A DNA stretch of 17,534 nt from the NCBI GenBank assembly GCA_050701635.1, contig JBOGDF010000077.1:1-17534 (forward strand). Direction: 5' to 3'. The stretch comes from WHSM01 sp050701635 (lineage in GTDB: Bacteria > Actinomycetota > Actinomycetes > Mycobacteriales > Micromonosporaceae). The translations under genes were made by a program, and so were the position numbers. Shown piece after piece: positions 1-8,438 of this stretch. Numbering within the stretch: position 1 is the stretch's first letter; every line of letters begins with the position of its first letter. Under the pieces are notes generated by a model. The model saw only the letters and a program-made list of their open reading frames with translations. It made no database searches and had not been told where the DNA came from.

Positions 1-44
1 GCCTCGGCCTCCCGGACCACCGCCACCGACCAGGCTCTGCGCAC
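1..44 (-). CDS. nnr: NAD(P)H-hydrate repair enzyme, N-terminal fragment (cut by window edge)
   Basis: Only the first 14 codons are present. Read on the minus strand from a GTG they give VRRAWSVAVVREAE, which resembles the usual N-terminus of actinobacterial bifunctional NAD(P)H-hydrate epimerase/dehydratase (typically M-R-x-A-x-T-V-x-x-V-R-x-A-E). That enzyme repairs hydrated NADH and NADPH. A purine-rich ribosome binding site (GGAAGGA, complement of 51-57) lies six bases before the GTG. The gene starts 31 bases after the acpS stop on the same strand, and acpS-nnr adjacency is common in actinobacteria. The call rests on a very short stretch plus context. Confidence 0.66.
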   Translation of the reverse strand, partial: MRRAWSVAVVREAE

Positions 45-75
45 GTGCACTCCTTCCGGGGCCGCGGGCCCGCCC

Positions 76-447
76 TCAGTCGCTTTCGGCCACCACCATC
101 GCCGACGCGATCCCGCCGTCGTGGGACAGCGACAGGTGCCAGCGGGCGATGCCGGATTCGGCCGCGGCGGCGGCCACCGTGCCGGAGACGGTCAGCCAGG
201 GCCGGCCGTCCGGGTCGTTGACCACCTCGCAGTCGTGCCAGTGCAGCCCGCCCGGGGCGCCGAGCGCCTTCGCCACCGCCTCCTTCGCGGCGAACCGTGC
301 CGCCAGCGACTCCGGCGAGATCGGGTTGCCCTTGGAGGTGGTGCGCTCCGCCTCGGTGAACAGCCGCTCGGCGAGCAGCGGGGTACGCGCCACGGCGGCG
401 CTGAACCGCTCGACCAGCACCACGTCGATCCCGACCGCGACGATCAT
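76..447 (-). CDS. acpS: Holo-[acyl-carrier-protein] synthase AcpS
   Basis: This 123-residue protein has the size and both metal-binding signatures of the AcpS family, which transfers 4'-phosphopantetheine from CoA to a serine of acyl carrier protein and so activates fatty-acid synthesis in the cytoplasm. The N-terminus MIVAVGIDVVLVERF carries the conserved Asp8. RFAAKEAVAKALG at about 51-63 carries the conserved Glu56 and the lysine that follows it. The end, HLSLSHDGGIASAMVV, is the typical last strand pair. The start is the only ATG before Ile-Val-Ala-Val-Gly-Ile-Asp, with an AAGG-type ribosome site just upstream. It lies 46 bases after the membrane-protein gene and 31 bases before nnr, so the three minus-strand genes are probably co-transcribed. 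Confidence 0.95.
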   Translation of the reverse strand: MIVAVGIDVVLVERFSAAVARTPLLAERLFTEAERTTSKGNPISPESLAARFAAKEAVAKALGAPGGLHWHDCEVVNDPDGRPWLTVSGTVAAAAAESGIARWHLSLSHDGGIASAMVVAESD

Positions 448-493
448 GTCCCTACCTTCGCACGGTGCCGGCGCCGTACGCGCGCCAGGCGGT

Positions 494-1435
494 TCACCAG
501 AACGGGCGCTCCCGGACCGGCCCGGGCGCGGGCCAGGCGCCGAGCCACTCCAGTAGCCGTGGCCAGAACAGGAAGATCGCGAACGTCGCGAGCATCGTGC
601 CCAGCGCCGGCGCCGCCAGCCGGTACGCGTTATGCGTCCCCGGCCCCGGCAGCTCGCGCAGCTTGTCGCCGGCCAGCAGCCACGCCAGCCCCACCGTGCT
701 GCCGGACAGGATCATGGCGTACGCCAGCAGCAACAGCCCCGCCGGCAGCGTGACGATCGCGGCGAGCAGCGACTGGCCGAAGTTCTCCACCACCAGCCCG
801 AACACCGCCTGCAGCACCACCGCCTCGGCGAGCCGGTACCGGAACCACACCAGCGCGACCCCCCAGCCGATGCCCCAGGCGGCGTATACCCCGAGGTTGA
901 ACAGCAGGTCGGGGCCGAGCTGCGGGTGCCACAGCGCGGTGGTGGCGTCGCCCTGCAGGTACTCCGCGGTCCACACCAGCACCTCGCGCAGCAACCCCAC
1001 CAGAACGATCAAGATCCCCACGGTGGTACGCGGACCCAGCGGCACCCGCGCCACCGCCCGGCGCAGTGGCCGGCGCACGAGGAACGCCAGCGCGAACACC
1101 GAGTAGATCGCGAGCGGCCCGAGCAGCGCGGCGGCGATCGCCGTACCGATCAGCAGCGCCACCCCGGCCGGGCTGTCCAGGAAGTCCCGCAGCCGGTCCA
1201 TCGCCGGCCCGGTCAGCAGCCCGCGCCGTGGCGCCGCCTCGGCCTGGTCTTTGCCGGCCTCCGCCTTGCCTGGCTTGGCCCTGCCGGGAGGCTGCGGCGG
1301 GGAGGGCCGGGAGACCTTCATGCTGGCGGTACGCCGCCGCCTCGCCCGACCTGGCTTGATGCCGGCCGCGGGCGCGTCGTCGGGCGTATCGTGGGCGCGG
1401 TCCGCCGGGTCGGTGTGCTCGGTCACCCGCGCCAT
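494..1435 (-). CDS. Multi-pass membrane protein of unknown function
   Basis: I do not recognise this 313-residue protein. Residues 1-75 are a hydrophilic, proline-, lysine- and arginine-rich cytoplasmic-type tail including an RARRRR cluster. About six hydrophobic segments follow: roughly 88-120 (one long or two short), 137-157, 177-198, 203-225, 228-254 and 272-292. Basic loops after the first segment (RRPLRRAVAR) fit the positive-inside rule. The C-terminus is tryptophan- and proline-rich (WPRLLEWLGAWP). There is no signal peptide and no catalytic motif I can identify. It is first in a minus-strand run leading to acpS and nnr, and its start codon is 40 bases from the start of the divergent metallo-hydrolase gene, so the two share a compact promoter region. 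Confidence 0.78.
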   Translation of the reverse strand: MARVTEHTDPADRAHDTPDDAPAAGIKPGRARRRRTASMKVSRPSPPQPPGRAKPGKAEAGKDQAEAAPRRGLLTGPAMDRLRDFLDSPAGVALLIGTAIAAALLGPLAIYSVFALAFLVRRPLRRAVARVPLGPRTTVGILIVLVGLLREVLVWTAEYLQGDATTALWHPQLGPDLLFNLGVYAAWGIGWGVALVWFRYRLAEAVVLQAVFGLVVENFGQSLLAAIVTLPAGLLLLAYAMILSGSTVGLAWLLAGDKLRELPGPGTHNAYRLAAPALGTMLATFAIFLFWPRLLEWLGAWPAPGPVRERPFW

Positions 1436-1475
1436 CCTGCCCTATCGTGCACCAGGTCGTTTACTGCGAGGTGCG

Positions 1476-2312
1476 ATGCCGACCCGGCTGGTGTTGCTCG
1501 GTACCGGCGGCGGCCCGACCCCGAAACGCCGCCGTGCCGCGCCGGCGCAGGTGGTGCTGGTGGGCGACGCCACGTACGTGATCGACTGCGGCAACGGCGT
1601 CGGCCGGCAGCTGGCGCTGGCGGGGATCGGGTGCGGTGGTCTGCGCGCGGTCGCGGTCACCCACCACCACTCCGACCACATCGCCGACCTCGGTACGTTG
1701 CTGCTGCTCGCCTGGGGCGCCGACCTGGCGCGGCCGGTGGACGTGCTGGGCCCGCCGCCGCTGAGCGCGATGCTGGACGCGTACTTCAGCTTCGCCCGGG
1801 TCGACATCGAGACCCGGATCGCCGACGAGGGCCGCCCGCCGCTGCGTCCGCTGGTACGCGCCCGCGAAGTATCCGGCGCCGGGGTCGTCTTCGAAGACGA
1901 CCGGGTACGCATCACCGCCGCCCGCGTCGACCACCCGCCGATGCTGGCGTACGGCTACCGGCTGGACACCGACGACCGCTCCATCGTGATCTCCGGCGAC
2001 ACCGTGCCGTGTGCCGCGGTGGTGGAGCTGGCGGCGGACGCGGACGTGCTGGTGCACGAAGCGATGCACCTGCCGAGCCTCGGGGTGTCGCTGGCGCGTA
2101 CCAACGCCGCCCGGCTGCGGGAACACCTGCTCGCCTCGCACACCCCCGTCGCGGAGGCCGGACGGGTGGCGGCCGAGGCGGGCGTACGCCACCTGGTGCT
2201 CTCTCACCTGGTGCCCGGCGACGCCGACATCGCCGACCAGACCTGGATCGCCGGAGCCGCCCGGCACTACCGTGGCCCGATCACCGTCGGTGCCGACCTG
2301 ATGGAGCTGTGA
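1476..2312 (+). CDS. Ribonuclease Z-like metallo-beta-lactamase fold hydrolase
   Basis: The 278-residue protein has all the metal ligands expected of the RNase Z/arylsulfatase-like branch of the metallo-beta-lactamase fold. The HxHxDH motif is at 63-68 (THHHSDH), with a further His153, Asp175 in SGDT, and His244 in the terminal SHLVP. The N-terminus LVLLGTGGGPTPKRRRAAPAQVV is the usual first strand and loop of that group. HEAMHL at 194-199 corresponds to the HEATF-like segment of RNase Z relatives. Two zinc ions are expected in the active site. The substrate is not evident, since tRNA 3'-processing enzymes and small-molecule hydrolases share these motifs. The ATG at 1476 was chosen because it is preceded by GAGG at 1468-1471 and the family begins here. 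The next gene starts two bases after the stop. Confidence 0.88.
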   Translation: MPTRLVLLGTGGGPTPKRRRAAPAQVVLVGDATYVIDCGNGVGRQLALAGIGCGGLRAVAVTHHHSDHIADLGTLLLLAWGADLARPVDVLGPPPLSAMLDAYFSFARVDIETRIADEGRPPLRPLVRAREVSGAGVVFEDDRVRITAARVDHPPMLAYGYRLDTDDRSIVISGDTVPCAAVVELAADADVLVHEAMHLPSLGVSLARTNAARLREHLLASHTPVAEAGRVAAEAGVRHLVLSHLVPGDADIADQTWIAGAARHYRGPITVGADLMEL

Positions 2313-2313
2313 G

Positions 2314-3312
2314 ATGACCATCTGTGTGTACGGGGCCGGAAGCATCGGCTGCTACGTCGGTGGCCGGCTCGCCGCGGCCGGCGCCGACGTGGTGTTCGTC
2401 GGCCGGGAACGGCTCCGCGCCCAGGTCGCCGCGCACGGACTGACCCTCACCGACTGGCGCGGCGCGTCGATGCGGGTCCCGTCGGTGCGCTACGAGACCG
2501 GCGCGGCGGCCGCCGCGGACGCCGACCTGGTGCTGGTGACCGTGAAGTCGGCCGCCACCGAGTCGGCCGGCGACGAGCTGGCGCCGCTGCTCAAGCCCGA
2601 CGCCACCGTGGTCAGCTTCCAGAACGGGCTGCACAACGCCGAGCTGCTCGCCTCACGGCTGCCGGGCCGTACGGTGCTGCCCGGGATGGTCGGGTTCAAC
2701 GTGGTGCAGCGTGGTGAGGGCGTGTTCCACGCCGGCTCGGAAGGCGAGCTGGAGGTGGCGCGGCATCCGGCGCTGGCGTCTCATGCGGCGGTCTTCGAGG
2801 CGGCCGGGCTGCCGTTGACGCAGCACGCCGACATGGCGTCGGTGCTGTGGGGCAAGCTGCTGCTCAACCTCAACAACCCGGTCAACGCGCTGTCCGGGCT
2901 GCCGTTGCAGGAGGAGCTGTCGCAGCGGGCGTACCGGCGGTGTCTGGGGTTGGCGCAGGCCGAGACGCTGCGGCTGCTGGCGGTGGCGGGGATCCGGCCG
3001 GCGAAGCTCACCCCGCTGCCCCCGAGCTGGCTGCCCGCGCTGCTCGGGCTGCCGGACGCGGTGTTCACCCGGGTGGCCGGCCGGATGCTCGCGATCGACC
3101 CGCTGGCGCGCTCGTCGATGTGGGAGGACCTGGAGGCGGGGCGTACCACCGAGGTGGACTACCTCAACGGCGAGGTGGTGGCGCTGGCGTCCCGGCTGGG
3201 CCGCGAGGCTCCGGTCAACGCCCGCCTGGTCGCCCTGATCCGGTCCGCCGAGTCCGGCGGCCGCCGCGACTGGTCCGGCCCCGACCTGTACGCCGCCCTC
3301 ACCTCACGCTGA
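2314..3312 (+). CDS. panE: 2-dehydropantoate 2-reductase (ketopantoate reductase)
   Basis: The 332-residue protein fits the ketopantoate reductase family, whose members reduce 2-dehydropantoate with NADPH to pantoate for coenzyme A synthesis. The Rossmann fingerprint GAGSIG is at 7-12. FQNGLHN at 102-108 is the conserved cofactor/substrate loop. Lys181 in WGKLLLNLNNPVNALSG matches the catalytic lysine, and Glu280 in RTTEVDYLNGEVV matches the conserved acidic residue of the C-terminal helical domain. The gene begins two bases after the stop of the upstream hydrolase gene, so the two are almost certainly one transcription unit. Some family members act on other 2-oxo acids, so the exact substrate is inferred. 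Confidence 0.9.
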   Translation: MTICVYGAGSIGCYVGGRLAAAGADVVFVGRERLRAQVAAHGLTLTDWRGASMRVPSVRYETGAAAAADADLVLVTVKSAATESAGDELAPLLKPDATVVSFQNGLHNAELLASRLPGRTVLPGMVGFNVVQRGEGVFHAGSEGELEVARHPALASHAAVFEAAGLPLTQHADMASVLWGKLLLNLNNPVNALSGLPLQEELSQRAYRRCLGLAQAETLRLLAVAGIRPAKLTPLPPSWLPALLGLPDAVFTRVAGRMLAIDPLARSSMWEDLEAGRTTEVDYLNGEVVALASRLGREAPVNARLVALIRSAESGGRRDWSGPDLYAALTSR

Positions 3313-3314
3313 CG

Positions 3315-3339
3315 CCCCGGCCGGGCCCGGTGACCGGGG
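3315..3339 (+). terminator. Hairpin after panE
   Basis: CCCCGG at 3315-3320 can pair with CCGGGG at 3334-3339, enclosing the palindrome CCGGGCCCGG at 3321-3330. It starts two bases after the panE stop. There is no T-rich tail, which is common for actinobacterial terminators. Termination is inferred from position between convergent genes. Confidence 0.45.
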
Positions 3340-3398
3340 CATTGTCCATCCTGCGTCAGGGAAAGCGGTTGCTCGCGACGCCGGTTGGACAATGCCTC
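3336..3398. repeat. 11-bp perfect inverted repeat between convergent panE and glmS
   Basis: GGCATTGTCCA at 3338-3348 is the exact reverse complement of TGGACAATGCC at 3386-3396, and the pairing extends two bases outward with one G-U type pair. The 37-base interior holds a small hairpin (CCTG/CAGG, 3350-3360). It could be a bidirectional terminator for the two converging genes or a remnant of a small inserted element. It has no T-tract. Confidence 0.6.
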
Positions 3399-3421
3399 AG
3401 CGGCTACCCGTGCCTCAGCGG

Positions 3422-3428
<7 letters not shown>
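3393..3428. repeat. Tandem 18-bp duplication overlapping the glmS stop codon
   Basis: Bases 3393-3410 and 3411-3428 match at 17 of 18 positions (TGCCTCAGCGGCTAC followed by CCG or TCG). On the minus strand the second unit contains the glmS stop (CTA at 3422-3424). The first unit repeats it exactly 18 bases downstream (CTA at 3404-3406), so glmS is followed by a second in-frame stop five codons on. This looks like a recent slippage duplication. Confidence 0.7.
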
Positions 3429-5290
<1,862 letters not shown>

Positions 5291-5298
5291 GATCTGGC

Positions 5299-5304
5299 AG
5301 CCTA
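5299..5304 (-). promoter_or_regulatory. Candidate -10 element of glmS
   Basis: On the minus strand TAGGCT fits the actinobacterial TANNNT consensus and ends eight bases before the glmS ATG. With no ribosome binding site in between, the transcript would start about at the start codon, as in leaderless or near-leaderless genes. No clear -35 is visible. Confidence 0.45.
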
Positions 5305-5353
5305 ACCGAGTTGCGGTGACTCAGAGTGTCGGCTTCCGGCGGCCGCACCCCAT

Positions 5354-5382
5354 CCTGAGCGGCGTCGTCCCGCGCGCTCAGG
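5354..5382. repeat. 8-bp inverted repeat upstream of glmS
   Basis: CCTGAGCG at 5354-5361 and CGCTCAGG at 5375-5382 are perfect reverse complements separated by 13 bases. They sit about 65 bases upstream of the glmS start. The sequence could be an operator or a weak hairpin; nothing in it decides between these. Confidence 0.4.
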
Positions 5383-5415
5383 AATCACTCACGAGTACGC
5401 CGAACCGCGCATCCG

Positions 5416-5456
5416 CCGCTCACCGGCCGCAGCGGATTCGCGCAGCCGGTGAGCGG
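5416..5456 (-). terminator. Strong hairpin, likely old terminator of the FG-GAP relic
   Basis: CCGCTCACCGGC at 5416-5427 and GCCGGTGAGCGG at 5445-5456 form a perfect 12-bp stem with a 17-base loop. It lies 22 bases beyond the stop of the decayed minus-strand FG-GAP reading frame and upstream of glmS. The natural reading is the terminator of that former gene, which also shields glmS from read-through. There is no T-tract. Confidence 0.6.
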
Positions 5457-5478
5457 TTGGGACACGCCTCACAACTCC

Positions 5479-5774
5479 CTAGAAGAAGGTCCCGAACCGG
5501 TCGCCGTTCTCCGCCACCCCGGCACGCCGGCGGTGTTCTGCGTGTACATCTGTGACCCGGTGCCGGTCAGCCCCGAGCTCGTGCCGTAGACGCAGGTGAA
5601 CGCGCCCTGGCTGGCGTTCTCCCCGTCGGCCCCGACCAGCAGCGCCGCGTACGGGGCGCCCTTGGCGTACGCGAACCGCAGGCTGTTGCCCCACCGGTCG
5701 CCGGCCTCGCTGACGTCCGGGATCCCGGGCGAGTCCTGGGTCCACGCCTTGGCGCTGCCGAACGCCAGCCCGCG
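5479..5774 (-). pseudogene. C-terminal remnant of an FG-GAP (integrin-alpha-like) repeat protein, frameshifted
   Basis: Read on the minus strand from 5774, the frame gives RGLAFGSAKAW, then TQDSPGIPDVSEAGDRWGNSL, and further on TQNTAGVPG. GDRWGNSL and the (T/N)xxGVPG spacing are typical of FG-GAP beta-propeller blades in secreted actinobacterial proteins. An in-frame TGA (5775-5777) lies directly upstream and there is no plausible start. After GVPG the frame is lost at a run of four C (5517-5520, plus strand). Adding one base restores VAENGDRFGTFF and a stop at 5479-5481, which is the start of a further blade. So both a 5' truncation and a one-base deletion are visible. The family normally has a signal peptide and several blades, all missing here. 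A sequencing error could explain the frameshift but not the truncation. Confidence 0.75.
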
Positions 5775-5961
5775 TCAAATTAGCACCCGGGGGAGGGCGC
5801 AACAATCGTTCTTTCACCCGGTTGAGAAAACTGTGGATAACGGGCGTCGCGCTGTGGAAATGCGATTGCTGGATATCGTCGCTAAATTGACGCCACCTAA
5901 CAATTGACAGCAAATCCGCCCTTTTCGTGGCGCTCGCGGTACGCCGCGTAGGGTGGCGTAC
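5775..5961. other. A+T-richer intergenic stretch before the PIG-L gene
   Basis: This segment is clearly richer in A and T than its surroundings. It holds TGTGGATAA at 5832-5840, the reverse complement of a consensus DnaA box, and a weaker TGTGGAAAT at 5853-5861. Two TTGAC motifs (5887-5892 and 5904-5909) lie 17 bases apart. TAGGGT at 5949-5954 is a good -10 element for the gene that follows, but neither TTGAC motif is correctly spaced from it. I see no coding sequence. Confidence 0.5.
5949..5954 (+). promoter_or_regulatory. Candidate -10 element of the PIG-L gene
   Basis: TAGGGT fits TANNNT and ends seven bases before the GTG at 5962, which would then be the first codon of a leaderless transcript. 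The overlapping AGGGTGG could alternatively act as a ribosome site. Confidence 0.45.
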
Positions 5962-6693
5962 GTGAGTGATCCACTGGAGCCGGTGCCGACCGACTGGAAG
6001 CGCGCGCTGGCGTTCGCCGCGCACCCCGACGACCTCGAGTACGGCGCCTCCGGTGCCGTCGCCGCCTGGACCCAGGAGGGCAAGCAGGTGGCGTACCTGT
6101 TGGTGACCCGGGGCGAAGCGGGCATCGACGGGGTGCCGCCGGAGGAGGCGGCACCGCTGCGCGAGATGGAGCAGCGGCGCAGCGCGGAGCTGGTCGGTGT
6201 GTCCACTGTGGAATTTCTAAAACACCCCGACGGCACCATCGAGTACGGGCTGCCGCTGCGGAAGGATCTGGCGGCGGCGATCCGGCGGCACAAGCCGGAG
6301 CTGGTGCTGCTCGGCAACTTCGCCGACACCTGGCCCGGCGGCGGCTGGAACTCCGCCGACCACCGCGCGGTCGGCCGCGCCGTGATGGATGCGATCGCCG
6401 ACGCCGGCAACCGGTGGATCTTCCCGGAGCTGGTCCGGGACGGCCTCAGCCCCTGGCCCGGGGTGCGGTACGTGGCGGTCGCCGGCTCGCCGGAGGCGAC
6501 TCACGCGGTCGACGTGACCGACACCCTCGAGACCGCGGTGGCGTCGCTGGAGGCGCACCGGGCGTACCTCGACGGGCTCGGCGCCGACCACCCGATGGCC
6601 GACGCGCGGGCGTTCCTGGAGTGGGCGTACTCGCTGAGCGCACCCCGCTTCGGCGACCGGATGGCGGCGGCGTTCCGGCTGCACCGTACATAG
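5962..6693 (+). CDS. PIG-L (LmbE-like) family deacetylase
   Basis: From the GTG at 5962 this is a 243-residue protein of the PIG-L/LmbE family, zinc-dependent enzymes that remove acetyl groups from N-acetylglucosamine-type substrates. In actinobacteria the family includes the mycothiol enzymes MshB and Mca. The zinc motif AHPDD is at 20-24 (His21, Asp24 as ligands, Asp23 as likely base), and the third ligand is His134 in NSADHRAVG. The GEAGIDG loop at 51-57 is also typical. The start at 5962 is preferred over the in-frame GTG at 5953 because the -10-like TAGGGT overlaps the latter. The exact substrate cannot be read from sequence; the protein is somewhat shorter than typical MshB. Codons GAA TTT CTA AAA at 6211-6222 are unusually A+T-rich for this genome. 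The gene stands alone, followed by a MITE-like element. Confidence 0.88.
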   Translation: MSDPLEPVPTDWKRALAFAAHPDDLEYGASGAVAAWTQEGKQVAYLLVTRGEAGIDGVPPEEAAPLREMEQRRSAELVGVSTVEFLKHPDGTIEYGLPLRKDLAAAIRRHKPELVLLGNFADTWPGGGWNSADHRAVGRAVMDAIADAGNRWIFPELVRDGLSPWPGVRYVAVAGSPEATHAVDVTDTLETAVASLEAHRAYLDGLGADHPMADARAFLEWAYSLSAPRFGDRMAAAFRLHRT

Positions 6694-6718
6694 AGTCGCG
6701 CCCTCCCCAGCAACCAGG

Positions 6719-6888
6719 CTAGGGCCTGTCCTGTAGATCTTCAGTCGGCTGCGACAGGCACCAGACGACGACCGGCCGCGTTGCAGAACCGTCCGGATAC
6801 AACACCGGTATCCGGACGAACCTGCGCCTTGCCGGACCGCCGCCTGGCACCTGTCTCGCTCGACCAAGATCCACAGGACAGGCCCTAG
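6719..6888. mobile_element. MITE-like palindromic element, about 170 bp, with CTAG at both ends
   Basis: The ends are near-perfect inverted repeats. Bases 6719-6741 (CTAGGGCCTGTCCTGT, then AGATCTT) and the reverse complement of 6866-6888 match at 22 of 23 positions, the one difference being A6735 against C6872. Similarity continues inward imperfectly, and the centre is a perfect 11-bp stem (CGTCCGGATAC 6790-6800, GTATCCGGACG 6808-6818) with a 7-base loop. The whole element can therefore fold into one long hairpin. There is no coding capacity. CTAG at each outer edge could be a target-site duplication or part of the termini. This structure is that of a miniature inverted-repeat transposable element, moved by a transposase elsewhere. 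An IS5-related parent is plausible from the TA-centred target, but I cannot confirm it. Confidence 0.85.
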
Positions 6889-6960
6889 TCCGGCGGGCCG
6901 AGATCCAGCTGAGGCGCCGGTTCAGTCACGTCGGCGACACCGTCGGTGGCGTACGGTGCC

Positions 6961-6966
6961 TAGGGT
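6961..6966 (+). promoter_or_regulatory. Candidate -10 element of the 479-residue unknown gene
   Basis: TAGGGT fits TANNNT and is followed by six bases (GTGACC) and then ATG at 6973, so transcription would begin about at the A of the start codon. No Shine-Dalgarno sequence is present. This placement argues for ATG 6973 over GTG 6967. Confidence 0.5.
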
Positions 6967-6972
6967 GTGACC

Positions 6973-8412
6973 ATGCTCCTCGCCGTGCAGGTGCCGGTGG
7001 TCGATGTGCGACGGCTCCTCAGCATGGCGACAGGCCGGCATCCGCAGCCAGATTTCCCGAAGCCCGACCGGGTGCATGCCCGTCACACCGTGGACCACCA
7101 CCGTACGAGCTTCGTCGCCGGACTCGGGCCGGTCAGGCCACGGCTGCGCGGGCGCGGCAGCTCGCCCTGGCCCAGCGAGAGCTACTACGTCGACGCGCGG
7201 GCGAGCGTACGGCTGGGGCGCCAGGTCTCCACGATCTGGGGCCGCCGGCAGGGGGCCCGCCCGGTGTACCGCAACTTCTACACCGATGGTGTGGTGGGCC
7301 GGCTGGAGCTGGGGTTCCAGTCCCGCCTGCGCCCGGGGCACCGCTCCGAGTCGGTGCTGCCCGAGCTGTGCAACGCGCTGCTCGCCTCGCCGGTACGCCT
7401 CGCCGCCCCGGTCTCACCCGCTACCGCCGGCGTTGTGCCCCTGGTGAACTTCGGCTCACGCTTCGCCGGGCACCTGCTGGCGGCCACCACCAACCGGGCG
7501 GAGGGGGTATGTCCCGAGCCGTGGTGGATCACCGCCGGCACGCCCGCGCTGATCGTCGAGGTCACCCGTGACGAGGAGCCGGTGGTCCTCTCTCCGGATT
7601 TCGCGTACCAGCGGTTCGGTGCTGTGGAGCAACGGTGGCAACGGGTGTCCGGGGTTCGGGTGTCGATGTGGACGCTGCGGCAGGGCGACTCCACTCTGGA
7701 CGAGTTCCGCCGGCTGCGGGTGCACGTGTCACGGCTGCACTCCGACTTCGCCGCCTTCGACGCCGTACTCGCGATGTGCGAGGCGGGCAAGCTGGACCCG
7801 GAGCAACCGGCGGTGGAGGCGTACCTGATCCGCACCATCGAGCTGCTGATCCGCCCCAAGCGGCACGGTTTCGCGCAGCTCGAGCTGTTGACGTACGTGG
7901 TGAACGCCGCCCAGGGGGCGTACCCGGACACCGTCGCCGCGCTGGATTACCTCGGTGGTCAGCTCGGCAGCGGCCGGCTGCGGGACCTGCTGGAGGCGCT
8001 GCGATTGGTGTTGGACGACGCGACGCGGGTCGTGTTCCAGATCGGAGACATCAGCGTGAACAACTTCGAGACCCACATCGATCACGTCCAGGGCCCGGTG
8101 CACACCGGCTCCGGCGACCAGCACGTGCGCGACGTCAACATCGGCGCCGGCCCCGACGTGGCGGCGCTGCTGGCCGATCTCACGAAGGCGATCGAGGGGC
8201 TGCGCGAGACGCTGCCGCCGGATACGGCGATCACTGTGGAAGACACCGCCGAGGGGGTACGCCGCGAGCTGGAGCGGCCCGAGGGCGAGCGGGACAAGCA
8301 GCGGCTCGGGGACCGGGTCCGGCGGCTGCTCGGCATCGCGAACGAGGCCGGGGCGGCGGGCACCTCGCTGGCCGGCGCGGTCACCGCGATCGGTGCCGCC
8401 GTCGGCCTCTGA
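6973..8412 (+). CDS. Unrecognised three-part protein, possible conflict-system component
   Basis: I do not recognise this 479-residue protein as a whole. Three parts can be seen. Residues 1 to about 235 look beta-rich and aromatic (YYVDARASVRLGRQ, ARPVYRNFYTDGVVGRLELGF, CPEPWWITAGTPALIVEVT). Residues 240-350 are helical (LHSDFAAFDAVLAMCEAG, VEAYLIRTIELLI, RLRDLLEALRLVLDDA). A glycine-rich linker at about 356-392 (FQIGDISVNN, VQGPVHTGSGDQHV, VNIGAG) leads to a charged helical C-terminal part (ALLADLTKAIEGLRETL, VRRELERPEGERDKQRLGDRVRRLLG). The last 20 residues are small and hydrophobic (AGTSLAGAVTAIGAAVGL). A G-x-V-x-T-G-x-G linker followed by helices and a hydrophobic tail is reminiscent of actinobacterial NTPase-linked conflict proteins, but that is from memory and inference. 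The gene is monocistronic, apparently leaderless, and sits between a MITE and a terminator hairpin. Confidence 0.8.
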   Translation: MLLAVQVPVVDVRRLLSMATGRHPQPDFPKPDRVHARHTVDHHRTSFVAGLGPVRPRLRGRGSSPWPSESYYVDARASVRLGRQVSTIWGRRQGARPVYRNFYTDGVVGRLELGFQSRLRPGHRSESVLPELCNALLASPVRLAAPVSPATAGVVPLVNFGSRFAGHLLAATTNRAEGVCPEPWWITAGTPALIVEVTRDEEPVVLSPDFAYQRFGAVEQRWQRVSGVRVSMWTLRQGDSTLDEFRRLRVHVSRLHSDFAAFDAVLAMCEAGKLDPEQPAVEAYLIRTIELLIRPKRHGFAQLELLTYVVNAAQGAYPDTVAALDYLGGQLGSGRLRDLLEALRLVLDDATRVVFQIGDISVNNFETHIDHVQGPVHTGSGDQHVRDVNIGAGPDVAALLADLTKAIEGLRETLPPDTAITVEDTAEGVRRELERPEGERDKQRLGDRVRRLLGIANEAGAAGTSLAGAVTAIGAAVGL

Positions 8413-8438
8413 GGCTGTCGGGTTGGCGTACAACCCAA

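Noticed and set aside
5479..6024. A 181-codon minus-strand frame reading through the FG-GAP relic and into the PIG-L start
   Set aside because: Only its last dozen codons (VAENGDRFGTFF) are meaningful. The rest is out of frame with the relic and overlaps the start of a real gene.
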